A stretch of DNA of 55,209 nucleotides from Synechococcus sp. M44_DOE_062. GTDB lineage: Bacteria > Cyanobacteriota > Cyanobacteriia > Thermostichales > Thermostichaceae. Positions within the stretch are counted from its first letter, which is position 1, and each line of letters begins with the position of its first letter. The translations under genes were made by a program, and so were the position numbers. Below are positions 1 to 7,238 of the stretch, one piece after another. The notes below the pieces were generated by a model, which made no database searches, was not told where the DNA came from, and was given only the letters and a program-made list of their open reading frames with translations. Location of the stretch: the NCBI GenBank assembly GCA_015295985.1, contig DVDX01000052.1:1-55209 (forward strand), given 5' to 3'.

Positions 1-266
1 CCTAAGAATTGGGTTTCAAGCCCCGCCGTTTACGGCGGCTTTCTGTTATAACTTACCCTGAGTTCCGCCAGCTAGGGTATGGCGCAACGTTAGCTCAAGC
101 AAGTATCTGGGAGTTTATCCCAGTAGTTGGGGTTATGGCATCCCCCACCACTGTTTACGCAAGGGTGGTGTAGCGGGTGCTAAGCACCGCTAACGCGAAC
201 AGGAAGTGGGAGTTCTCCCGCAACCTGAGAGAGAATCCTTCGCCTGTAGGCGAGGGAGAATGTCAA
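1..266 (+). mobile_element. Right end of an IS200/IS605-family (TnpB) element with putative omega-RNA, truncated by the window edge
   Basis: The stretch is a chain of hairpins: CCGCCG/CGGCGG (23-38), CTGGGA/TCCCAG (107-123), CACCAC/GTGGTG (146-170), GTGC/GCAC inside AGCG/CGCT (172-191), GGGAG/CTCCC near 208-220, and a final CCTTCGCC/GGCGAGGG hairpin (237-256), followed by AGAATGTCAA ending at 266. A terminal GC hairpin followed by a TCAA-type end is typical of right ends of cyanobacterial IS605 elements, where the structured DNA encodes the TnpB guide RNA. Frame +1 is open from base 1 to a TAA at 49-51 and could be the tail of tnpB, but too little is visible to identify it. No left end or transposase is in the window. 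The family call rests on structure and remembered end sequences. Confidence 0.55.
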
Positions 267-409
267 TTTGGTTCCCTGGCTCTTCCCACAATTCCGGGGC
301 GGATCTGTCACTGCCGAAGCGAGCCTGAACGTTTCTCAGCCTCGAATTGGGATTGGGCTGGTCTCTTCCTCTGGAGAGGCTGTTTGGCAGAGGGGGATTT
401 AGGATCCGT

Positions 410-1564
410 TTAGGTGAGAGGGTTTTGGGAGAGAAACTCCCGATCCAGGGGTAGGGGGGCGACGGGTTGGGTAAGGGTGAACTGGCCGCTTTCTATCCAC
501 TGTTTGAGGATTTCGGCAACTTGCATGGAGCGGCGCAAGCTGGCCAGGGGAGCAGTGCGAACCTTGCGGCCATTGAGGGTGATCTGGCCGGATTTGAGTT
601 GGGCGTAGCTCACCAAGCCAAAGGTGGGCCGCACCCGGCGGGGAATGGAAAAGTCAATCACCGGTGCCACCAGTTCTTCATCCCGAATGGCAATGGCCTC
701 CAAATCCGCAGGAGCAAGGATGGGGATGGGGATCCCGACCCCCAACATCAAGCTGGGGCCGTAGTTGCGGAAGTAGCAGCCCCTCACCCATTCCGCCTGC
801 ATTTGCTTGGCATCTCCAATCAGGGCCAGGGTGGCCGCCGGGCCGATGGGGGTTTGGTTGGGCAATCGCTTTTGCAGAGGAAAGTGCTGGGTGCCCTCCC
901 AGGCGACGTAGCCAATGCCACCCCCCAAAAAGATGCGGCTGCCGATCCCTACCCGCCGCAAAAGGGGATCGTTCAACAAGGGGGACAGCTCTCCCGGGTT
1001 GGAATAGACGGCATTGCCCAGATGCGGTTCCAACAGGCCCAAGTAGGTGTACAAAGGCCGATCCCCGCCGTTCACCCCAACGATGAAGTTTTGGTAGGCA
1101 TTGCGGGGGTTAAACAGGTAAAACTGGTTGAGCTGATCCCGGGTCAGGGTGGTCTCGTAGTCGGCGCGGGGGTAGCAATCGGTTACTTGGCCAATGGCCC
1201 GCAAATGGACGCGCTTGCCCGCCACCAGGTCGGCAATAACGTGGCCGCCCCCGTAGGCTTGATCCGCTTGCTCGCTGGGTTGGGCTGCCCCCAAGTAGAG
1301 ATCCACCGCGCCAAATCCAGCATAGGCCGGTACTCCGTTTAGCCAAGCTTGACGAATCTTAATAGGCGGATCCGTATGGCCTAGGTTCACAATCGCTCCC
1401 GAAGACTCCATTGGCTCAAAGGTGCCGGTGGTGATCACATCCACCTGCTCAAAGGCTTCCTGGAGCCCCAAGGTGGCCAACTTGGCCTTGGCTTCTAGGG
1501 CCGTCCACACCCGCACCTGGCCCTTGGCAATGCGTTGGTTAATCTGGTCTAGGGTTCTCTCCAT
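410..1564 (-). CDS. Homocysteine biosynthesis protein (DUF39/HcyBio family)
   Basis: This 384-residue soluble protein matches the DUF39 family. Members in anaerobes put sulfur onto aspartate semialdehyde on the way to homocysteine; the cyanobacterial role is less settled. Landmarks are TTGTFEPMESSG (residues 45-56), the HTDPPIKIRQAW block (63-74), TDCYPRADYETT (128-139) and a glycine-rich GGGIGYVAWEGT segment in the second half. Cys130 lies where the family has one catalytic cysteine, but position 53, where I recall a second in the anaerobe enzymes (PMCSSG), is Glu. No ferredoxin-like NIL partner gene is adjacent. It starts at ATG 1564 and stands alone; the next gene, divergent from it, encodes an ABC permease. 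Confidence 0.85.
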   Translation of the reverse strand: MERTLDQINQRIAKGQVRVWTALEAKAKLATLGLQEAFEQVDVITTGTFEPMESSGAIVNLGHTDPPIKIRQAWLNGVPAYAGFGAVDLYLGAAQPSEQADQAYGGGHVIADLVAGKRVHLRAIGQVTDCYPRADYETTLTRDQLNQFYLFNPRNAYQNFIVGVNGGDRPLYTYLGLLEPHLGNAVYSNPGELSPLLNDPLLRRVGIGSRIFLGGGIGYVAWEGTQHFPLQKRLPNQTPIGPAATLALIGDAKQMQAEWVRGCYFRNYGPSLMLGVGIPIPILAPADLEAIAIRDEELVAPVIDFSIPRRVRPTFGLVSYAQLKSGQITLNGRKVRTAPLASLRRSMQVAEILKQWIESGQFTLTQPVAPLPLDREFLSQNPLT

Positions 1565-1725
1565 AAGAAAGATGTAAAGATCCCAAGGGTTGGTCGCATT
1601 GGCGGTGTGGAGGAATAAGAGGGGTGAGGATACTTCCTCTCACTACTCACTGCTCTTTCCTCTCTTAAGGAGGGATCTGCCCCCATCTTGAATTCCCTCG
1701 TGAGGCAACTTTTAGGGCTGGCTCA

Positions 1726-2664
1726 ATGAATACAATGAATAGCTTAAATGGACAGGGATCAGGGCCGGTGGGGCTCAAGAGATTCCAGCAGTATGGGCCG
1801 CTTTTGCCGGCGTTGGGGCTGGTGGGTCTGCTCTACGGCGGTGGGCTGCTGCTGGCCCTGGCTCAGAGTGTGGGCCTCTACGGCTTGGGTGAGAGGGAGT
1901 TTACTCTACAGGGGTATGGGGATCTGCTATGGGATGCGGAAGTCCAGGGATCCCTGCTGCTCAGCCTCAGAATTGCTCTGTTGGCGACGGGGCTGGCGCT
2001 GGTTTTGGGGCTGGGACTGGCGCTGCTGTTGCGGGGGCTGGGGGGGTGGGCCATCTGGCTTGGCCAGTTGACACTGCCAATTCCCCATTTGGTGGGGGTG
2101 ACGGGGATGTTGCTGTTGCTAGGGCCCAGCGGTTGGCTGGCGCGGCTGGCCTTCCAACTGGGTTGGATTGCCTCGGATCAGGATTTTCCTTTGTGGGTGA
2201 ACGACCGTGGCTACGTGGGGGTGTTGCTCTACTGGCTCTGGAAGGAGATCCCGTTTGCTGCTTTGGTGGCGCTAACACTGCTGCGCGGGATGGGATCGGA
2301 ACTGGAGCAACAGGCCCGGCTGCTGGGAGCTTCTGCCACCCAAACGTTTTGGCATGTGACGCTGCCCTTGCTCAGGCCAGGACTGCTGGCCACCGGGATC
2401 CTCATCTTCGGTTTTGTCTTCAGCGCTTTTGAGGTTCCCTTGCTCTTGGGGCCCACCTACCCCCGCACCTTGCCGGTTTTGATCTACCAGCGTTTCATCC
2501 ACATTAACCTAGAGCAGCGGCAGCAGGCGGTGGCGCTGGGGGTGATCCTGTTGGTCATCTCAGCAGCGGTGGTCAGTTGGATGGCAGGGCTGTTCGCGGC
2601 CAGGGGATCCCTTTGGCAACTGCCGGTCGTATCAGCGGAACGGAGTCCTGGGAGAAGGCCGTGA
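1726..2664 (+). CDS. ABC transporter permease, PotB-like subunit
   Basis: This is an inner-membrane permease of 312 residues with about six hydrophobic segments. The EAA-type loop that docks the ATPase appears as EQQARLLGASATQTFWHVTLP in the last third. The fold class matches the polyamine/iron/thiamine-type binding-protein-dependent transporters. The substrate cannot be read from the sequence, because no ATPase or periplasmic binding protein gene is adjacent. Its last codons overlap the start of the second permease in a GTGA arrangement (2661-2664), so the two are almost certainly translated together as a heterodimer. The final residues (after about 300) are encoded by one copy of the dispersed GGACTCCG repeat (2633-2652). 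Confidence 0.8.
   Translation: MNTMNSLNGQGSGPVGLKRFQQYGPLLPALGLVGLLYGGGLLLALAQSVGLYGLGEREFTLQGYGDLLWDAEVQGSLLLSLRIALLATGLALVLGLGLALLLRGLGGWAIWLGQLTLPIPHLVGVTGMLLLLGPSGWLARLAFQLGWIASDQDFPLWVNDRGYVGVLLYWLWKEIPFAALVALTLLRGMGSELEQQARLLGASATQTFWHVTLPLLRPGLLATGILIFGFVFSAFEVPLLLGPTYPRTLPVLIYQRFIHINLEQRQQAVALGVILLVISAAVVSWMAGLFAARGSLWQLPVVSAERSPGRRP
2633..2652 (-). repeat. Dispersed GGACTCCG repeat, copy inside permease gene
   Basis: AGCGGAACGGAGTCCTGGG is, in reverse complement, the core of the dispersed repeat seen in cysQ, sbcC, ldh and the J-domain gene. Here it encodes the C-terminal tail of the first permease and lies just before the start of the second. Confidence 0.5.
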
Positions 2665-3509
2665 AAGGACGCCACATCCACAGATGGATTGGGGGATCCC
2701 TGCTCCGCCTTGGGGTGGCCGGAGTGGCCCTCCTTTGGGCTTTGCCCTTTGGGGTGCTGGCTCTTTGGGCCTTCACGCGGGCCTGGTATTTTCCCGATGC
2801 CCTGCCGCAGGCATGGAGCTTGGCCGGTTGGCAGCAACTGCTGTTTCCGTTCGCAGGACGGGGATCCCAATTCTGGGCAGCCTTCGGCCAGAGCTTGCAA
2901 ATTGCCCTGTTCACCACCCTGCTGGCCCTGGGGGTGGGGATCCCGGCAGGGCGAGTTTTGGGCACCCATCCCGTGCCTGCCTGGCTGCGCCTGCTGTTGC
3001 TGTTGCCCGTCATCACCTCTCCTCTGGCCGTATTGATGGGGATCCAAGGGGTGCTGATTCGCCTGCGGCTGGACGGTACCCTGCTGGGGGTGGTGCTGGT
3101 GCATCTGATCCCGACCCTTCCCTACATGGCTTTGGTGATGGGCAGTGTGTTCGCCCGTTTCGACCGCGGCTACGAGGTGCAGGCCCGCTGTTTGGGGGCG
3201 GATCCCTGGCAGGTGTGGTGGCAGGTGACGTTGCCCCTCATTGCCCCTGGAGCAGCCATTGGGGCGGTATTTGCCTTTTTGATCTCTTGGAACGAATTTT
3301 TGCTCACCTTCTTCGTCGGCGGTGGGCGGGTTCTCACGCTGCCGATGTTGCTCTACAGCCTTTTGCAGGGGGGAAACAACACCTTGGTGGCCGTGGTGGC
3401 CCTCTTGTCGGTGGTGCCGGGGTGGTTGGCCTTGCTGGGGGCCAGCCTTTGTTTGGGGCAGGCCATCGGGTTACCCCCTGCAGAGGCTCAAGAGGAAGAG
3501 AGCTGCTAA
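2661..3509 (+). CDS. ABC transporter permease, PotC-like subunit
   Basis: This is the second membrane subunit, 282 residues from GTG 2661. That start is preferred over an upstream in-frame ATG (2577) because it overlaps the preceding stop as GTGA and has GGAGAAGG just before it. About six membrane segments are visible, with the cytoplasmic EAA loop EVQARCLGADPWQVWWQVTLP ahead of the last two. It pairs with the upstream permease; polyamine, ferric iron and sulfonate-type substrates are all possible. Its stop codon overlaps by 4 bp (3506-3509) the stop of the convergent phosphoesterase gene. Confidence 0.8.
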   Translation: MKGRHIHRWIGGSLLRLGVAGVALLWALPFGVLALWAFTRAWYFPDALPQAWSLAGWQQLLFPFAGRGSQFWAAFGQSLQIALFTTLLALGVGIPAGRVLGTHPVPAWLRLLLLLPVITSPLAVLMGIQGVLIRLRLDGTLLGVVLVHLIPTLPYMALVMGSVFARFDRGYEVQARCLGADPWQVWWQVTLPLIAPGAAIGAVFAFLISWNEFLLTFFVGGGRVLTLPMLLYSLLQGGNNTLVAVVALLSVVPGWLALLGASLCLGQAIGLPPAEAQEEESC

Positions 3510-4300
3510 TATCCCTTCAGGGCTAGGTTGGGGCGTTGCAGAGCAGCTCCCACCCGTTGAACCTGGGTTTTGAAACTGCCATCTCGCTCCAGCCGTATCT
3601 GCCTCAGGGCAGGGGGAATCACCTCCAGGCCAAACTGGGGGCTCTTAGGACGAAATTGCACGCAGGTTGAGGGACAAGCCAAGTAATCAACCCCCTCCCG
3701 CCGGCGATGTAAGTCTTGGTGAATGTGGCCGAATACAACAAGGCGGATGTGGTCGAACTCGTCCAGAACCCCAAACAACCGCTCCGGCTGCTGCAGGGCG
3801 CTTTGATCCAGCCAGGCAGAATCCACCGAAAAAGGGGGATGGTGCAAGGCCAACAAAACATGGTGTTGGGCGGCTTTGCTCCGTTGCAATTCCTGTCTCA
3901 GCCACAGCAGCGTGCGATCCGTCAGGTAACCGCTGTCTTTGCCGGGCACGAGGGAGTTCAGTAAAATAAAGCTCCAATTTTCCCGGCTGAAGCTCTTGTC
4001 CCCAAATAGCCGCTCGGCGTGGAGCTCTTGGTTCATGGTATGCAGGCGATCGTGGTTGCCCGCCAACCAGTAAGTATCGATGGGGAGAGTTTGCAAATGG
4101 GTTCTCAAACGGGCGTAGGATGCTGCACTACCATCTTGAGAGAGATCTCCGGTAAGCAGAAGCAGATCGGGCAAGGGATCCAAAGCAGCAATGGCCTTTT
4201 GCACCTGTAGAAAAGAGGCTTCTGTGTCCACCCCCAGCAGCCGGTGATGGGGCTTGGCAAACAAATGCAGGTCGCTGATCTGAACCACGTACACGGTCAT
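3506..4300 (-). CDS. Calcineurin-like metallophosphoesterase (CpdA-like)
   Basis: This 264-residue cytosolic dinuclear-metal hydrolase has the full set of metal ligands: D10-x-H12 at the N-terminus, GD at 51-52, GNHD at 81-84, ALHHPP in the middle and GHIHQD towards the C-terminus. This spacing is that of the CpdA/Icc class, which hydrolyses cyclic nucleotides or other phosphodiesters; the actual substrate is unknown. A second member of the family is encoded at 10901-11830. It starts at ATG 4300 and ends in a 4-bp tail-to-tail overlap with the permease gene. The protein is close to the usual family length and looks intact. Confidence 0.85.
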   Translation of the reverse strand: MTVYVVQISDLHLFAKPHHRLLGVDTEASFLQVQKAIAALDPLPDLLLLTGDLSQDGSAASYARLRTHLQTLPIDTYWLAGNHDRLHTMNQELHAERLFGDKSFSRENWSFILLNSLVPGKDSGYLTDRTLLWLRQELQRSKAAQHHVLLALHHPPFSVDSAWLDQSALQQPERLFGVLDEFDHIRLVVFGHIHQDLHRRREGVDYLACPSTCVQFRPKSPQFGLEVIPPALRQIRLERDGSFKTQVQRVGAALQRPNLALKGY

Positions 4301-4392
4301 AGAGCAAGCCCAACAGGGGGGGATCCCATCTCCGCAGGTTCAAAACACTACCGTTCTAGCACCAGATGGGCCGGCTGGAGCCCGTAGGTAGG

Positions 4393-4520
4393 GTCATTTC
4401 CATTCAAGCTAGGACACTGCACCCACACCTAAAACGTCGAGCCCACAGAACACCAAGGCTCTCAGTAGCCCAGACCTCTCACCCCCACCTGAAATGACCA
4501 TGACTCAGCCTCAAAGGGCT
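4393..4520. repeat. Direct repeat block A flanking psbP (left copy)
   Basis: The segment beginning GTCATTTCCATTCAAGCTAG and running through CACCCACACCTAAAACGT is matched, with a few substitutions, by the block starting at 5377. A second shared portion (AGCCCAGACCTCTCACCC then ACCTGAAATGAC) matches 5604-5635. The two copies bracket the psbP-like gene in direct orientation. No coding potential was recognised in 4301-4587. Confidence 0.6.
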
Positions 4521-4587
4521 CAAGCTTAACCTACCCAAGTCCGTCCAACCCGGTTCAACCCCTTGAGAAAATCCTCAAGGAAAAACT

Positions 4588-5196
4588 TTAGGAAACATTC
4601 AGAGAATGGCCCACGTTCCTAAAAGCAGCCTGCACCTGAGGCCAGCGGGATTCTTGGGTAGAGGCCGTCAGCGTGTAGAGGCGATGGTGCCGCACGGTTA
4701 CCGTCACCACCTCATGGCGAAGCTGGGATCCCAGGTCGGTTTGGTATTCCAGCAGATAATAGGGGTGCCCCTGCCGCTCAAAGGCTTCGGTGGCCAACAG
4801 CTTGGCCGAGCGACCGGATCCCTCAGGAGCTATGATCCTCTCCGCCACCAACAGCCCCACCTCATCCGGGCTGCCCAAATCGGCAATCGTCTCCCCCTTG
4901 TCAAACGGGGCAATCATCAAGCTGACGTTCTCGGTCTCATACACCAGGTCGCGCAGGAGTACCACCGGTCCTTTCCCCGGCCCAAGATTGACCGCCACCA
5001 TGCCATTGGGGTAAGCAAAAGCAAAGGCCCCGCTGGGATCCCTGTAGGCCCGTAGGTTAGAGCCTGCGGAACAGGCACACACCACCAAGCTAAGGCAAAC
5101 ACAGAGCAGCAACACCGCCCTAGACAGCCACAGGCCAGTTGCGTAAGCGGGCCACAGGCCCAATCGGGCAGAATGCCCGCCTTGTGTTGCTGACAT
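4588..5196 (-). CDS. PsbP-family photosystem II lipoprotein (CyanoP)
   Basis: CyanoP is a thylakoid-lumen lipoprotein that binds photosystem II during assembly. From ATG 5196 the protein has 202 residues. It begins with a hydrophobic signal segment ending in LVVCACSAG, where Cys40 or Cys42 would be lipidated. The mature domain then starts with YRDPSGAFAFAYPNGM, the characteristic PsbP opening, and ends with YTLTASTQESRW, also typical. The 5196 start has GAGGAGAGG upstream, while an in-frame ATG at 5238 has no properly spaced site. The gene stands alone between two copies of a direct repeat. Confidence 0.8.
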   Translation of the reverse strand: MSATQGGHSARLGLWPAYATGLWLSRAVLLLCVCLSLVVCACSAGSNLRAYRDPSGAFAFAYPNGMVAVNLGPGKGPVVLLRDLVYETENVSLMIAPFDKGETIADLGSPDEVGLLVAERIIAPEGSGRSAKLLATEAFERQGHPYYLLEYQTDLGSQLRHEVVTVTVRHHRLYTLTASTQESRWPQVQAAFRNVGHSLNVS

Positions 5197-5423
5197 CGCT
5201 GGGATCCTCTCCTCAGATGGGTTGCGTACCTTAACCATCCTAGTACGAGCGCATTAGCTGTGTCTGTCCTGGTCTGTCCTGAAGCGGTATGTTAGCAGCA
5301 AGCTTTTCCCGGCTCCACCCAACATCTCCAAGTCTCCCCAGCTTTCATCTCAAGGCTCCCGCTGAAGCAGCTATAGTCATTTCAATTCAAACTAGAAGAC
5401 TGCGCCCACACCCAAAACGTTGG

Positions 5424-5542
5424 TCGCGTCGTCGCGTCCTCGCGTCCTCGCGTCAGCGTTGCGGTTCCCGTCAGGGTGCCGTAGGCATAGCAATAGCGTT
5501 GCGGTTCCCGTCAGGGTGCTGTAGGCATAGCAATAGCGTTGC
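5424..5542. repeat. Tandem repeats: 8-bp units followed by 40-bp units
   Basis: Four 8-bp units of the form TCGCGTC plus one base (5424-5455) are followed by a 40-bp unit starting AGCGTTGCGGTTCCCGTCAG. That unit occurs at 5455-5494, again at 5495-5534 with a single visible difference, and as a partial third copy at 5535-5542. Lengths of this kind suggest slippage or recombination. Confidence 0.85.
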
Positions 5543-5574
5543 CGAGCAATAATGCAGGCGGCCAAAGGCTTTTC

Positions 5575-5600
5575 AAGGACTCCGTCCCGCTGGCGCGATC
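5575..5600 (+). repeat. Dispersed GGACTCCG repeat, intergenic copy
   Basis: AAGGACTCCGTCCCGCT followed by GGCGCGATC is the best-preserved forward copy of the family. It sits upstream of cysQ, inside the expanded right copy of the psbP-flanking block. Confidence 0.6.
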
Positions 5601-5658
5601 AATAGCCCAGGCATCTCACCCTGACCTAAAGCGACTCTCAACCTCGAAGTGTTTACCC

Positions 5659-6504
5659 ATGCAAGACCTAGCCGATCTCTTGCCCCGCGTAGGCCGTCTC
5701 TCAGAAGTAGCCGGGCAAGCCATTCTAGAGGTCTATAGAACTCCATCCCGCTTGTGCGAACGGCAGGAGCAGATCCAGGTTAGCTACAAAGCCGACTGCT
5801 CCCCCCTCACCGAGGCGGACTTAACTTCCCACCACCTGATCCTGCAAGGCTTGCAAGACCTGACCCCAGGGATCCCAGTGCTGTCGGAAGAATCGGGCGA
5901 GATCCCTTACCCAGAGCGGCAACAGTGGGGGCGGTTTTGGCTGGTGGATCCCTTGGATGGCACCCGCGAGTTTATCCAGCGCAACGGCCAGTTTACGGTG
6001 AACATCGCCCTCATTGAGGAAGGGATCCCCATCTTGGGAGTCGTCCATGCCCCAGCTCTGGGCCTCACCTACGCGGCTGCGCAAAAACTGGGGGCCCACA
6101 AGAGGGAAAGGACTCCGTTCCGCTTCTGCGAACAGCCCATCCGTGCCTGCCCCTCTGCCCAAGAACCCTTACAAGTGGTAGCCAGCCGTTCCCACAGCAA
6201 CCCGGAGACGAAGCAATTTCTTGAGCAGCTACAACAGCGCTGTGGCTCCCTGGAAGTGAAATCTGTGGGCAGTGCCCTGAAGCTTTGCCTCGTGGCCGAG
6301 GGATCCGCCCATCTCTACCCTCGCTTCGGCCCCACCATGGAATGGGATACTGCCGCTGCCCAATGTGTCGTGGAACAGGCAGGGGGAAGGGTTACCGATC
6401 TGGCAGGGGATCCCTTGCGCTACAACAAGCCCGACCTGCACAACCCACCCTTTGTGGCAGCTGCCGAAGGCATGGCCCAACTGTGGCAGAACCTGATCCC
6501 CTAA
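5659..6504 (+). CDS. cysQ: 3'(2'),5'-bisphosphate nucleotidase CysQ
   Basis: CysQ removes the 3'-phosphate from PAP and PAPS, protecting sulfate assimilation from product inhibition. It belongs to the Li-sensitive inositol-phosphatase superfamily. The 281-residue product from ATG 5659 shows the metal site EESG (77-80), DPLDGT (97-102) and WDTAAAQ near the C-terminus. The start is chosen because homology begins there; its ribosome site is weak. Two copies of a dispersed DNA repeat lie within the reading frame and encode the similar peptides RTPSRLCER (27-35) and RTPFRFCEQ (around 155). Both look like in-frame insertions, probably in surface loops. APS/PAPS reductase is encoded 4 kb away. Confidence 0.85.
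   Translation: MQDLADLLPRVGRLSEVAGQAILEVYRTPSRLCERQEQIQVSYKADCSPLTEADLTSHHLILQGLQDLTPGIPVLSEESGEIPYPERQQWGRFWLVDPLDGTREFIQRNGQFTVNIALIEEGIPILGVVHAPALGLTYAAAQKLGAHKRERTPFRFCEQPIRACPSAQEPLQVVASRSHSNPETKQFLEQLQQRCGSLEVKSVGSALKLCLVAEGSAHLYPRFGPTMEWDTAAAQCVVEQAGGRVTDLAGDPLRYNKPDLHNPPFVAAAEGMAQLWQNLIP
5735..5761 (+). repeat. Dispersed GGACTCCG repeat, first copy in cysQ
   Basis: GAACTCCATCCCGCTTGTGCGAAC, in cysQ frame, encodes TPSRLCER. It differs from the intergenic copy at a few positions. Confidence 0.55.
6107..6133 (+). repeat. Dispersed GGACTCCG repeat, second copy in cysQ
   Basis: AAAGGACTCCGTTCCGCT followed by TCTGCGAAC encodes ERTPFRFCE in the same frame as the first cysQ copy. Confidence 0.55.
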
Positions 6505-6516
6505 GGGAAGCCCCGG

Positions 6517-6981
6517 CTACATACCCATCTCTGTGGGGTTAAAGCCATCCGGGAACTTGGTGTACTCGTCGTAGAGGGCACCGCGAAAATGGGTGTTGGT
6601 GATGATGGCTCCGCGGAGATCGGCCCCAATCCGCAGATCGGCCCGGCTCAGCTCGGCTTCGCTGAGGTCAGCCCTGAGTAACTTGGCCCGGTAGAGGTTG
6701 GCCCCCCGCAAGTCCGCCTTCACCAACTTAGCCCCAATCAGGTTTACCCGTCGCAGCTTGGCTCCGCGCAGGTCGGCTCCTGAGAGATCTGCTCCCGACA
6801 AATCCGCCTCACGCAAATCGGCCCCACTCAAGTCGGCATCTCGCAGGATGATGCCCTTCAAGTTCGCGCCACTCAACTGCGCCCCGCTTAGGTTGGAGCC
6901 AGAAAAATCCCGTTGGCCAGATGCATAAGCCTGCAACAGTTGCTTGGCATCCAAGAGAGGCTTAATACTCGCTGTTGTCAT
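6517..6981 (-). CDS. Pentapeptide-repeat protein
   Basis: This 154-residue protein is made almost entirely of A(D/N)LXX repeats from about residue 25 to 140 (SGANLKGI, LSGADLRE, LSGADLSG and so on), which fold as a right-handed quadrilateral beta-helix. Such small cyanobacterial proteins have no assigned reaction. The stretch before the repeats (KPLLDAKQLLQAYASGQRDF) is a short helical cap. An alternative GTG start at 6999 adds six residues but has no ribosome site; ATG 6981 has GAGAG at a workable distance. It is convergent with cysQ (12-bp gap). Confidence 0.8.
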   Translation of the reverse strand: MTTASIKPLLDAKQLLQAYASGQRDFSGSNLSGAQLSGANLKGIILRDADLSGADLREADLSGADLSGADLRGAKLRRVNLIGAKLVKADLRGANLYRAKLLRADLSEAELSRADLRIGADLRGAIITNTHFRGALYDEYTKFPDGFNPTEMGM

Positions 6982-7104
6982 CTCCGTTTGTTCTCTCACA
7001 AAACCGTAGGTAAACTAACCCCAACCCTGCTGGAAGCAGGCCCTGGCCCTTTCACAGGCCAATTACCCCAAGGGGATCCCCGCCACTTGAGGTAGAACGC
7101 TTTA

Positions 7105-7145
7105 CTGACAGATCTAGCCCTGCTGGCCAGCAGAGGGGCTGTCAG
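7105..7145. repeat. Long imperfect inverted repeat downstream of the VIPP1 gene
   Basis: CTGACAG (7105-7111) pairs with CTGTCAG (7139-7145), enclosing a perfect inner palindrome TGCTGGCCAGCA with CCC/GGG flanks. It lies 94 bp beyond the VIPP1 stop and could end or stabilise that transcript. No T run follows on the minus strand, so a classic intrinsic terminator is not shown. Confidence 0.5.
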
Positions 7146-7238
7146 AGTCCTTGTTGGCTAGCTTACCACCCCCCAGCCCAAACTCAGCTCAGCAACAAGG
7201 AGAGCCTTGAGAGCCAGGGAAGAGCAACATTCCACCTA

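Larger units (their letters stand above)
5377..5650. repeat. Direct repeat block A flanking psbP (right copy, expanded)
   Basis: It starts GTCATTTCAATTCAAACTAG and matches the left copy at 4393 through about 5421. The remainder of the block resumes near 5604 (AGCCCAGGCATCTCACCC). Between them the right copy contains 8-bp and 40-bp tandem repeats and one dispersed GGACTCCG repeat, about 180 bp that are absent from the left copy. The 5197-5658 region otherwise holds only the short upstream part of cysQ; I see no gene in it. Confidence 0.55.

Noticed and set aside
177-413. Short frame in the IS right end
   Set aside because: It coincides with hairpin-rich, probably non-coding RNA sequence and has no homology.
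467-1342. Long rightward frame of about 290 codons opposite the DUF39 gene
   Set aside because: It lies wholly within the DUF39 gene on the other strand, has a Gly/Gln-rich unlikely composition and no recognisable domain.
5289-5552. Short frame in the tandem-repeat region before cysQ
   Set aside because: The product is encoded largely by the 8-bp and 40-bp repeats and has no ribosome site.
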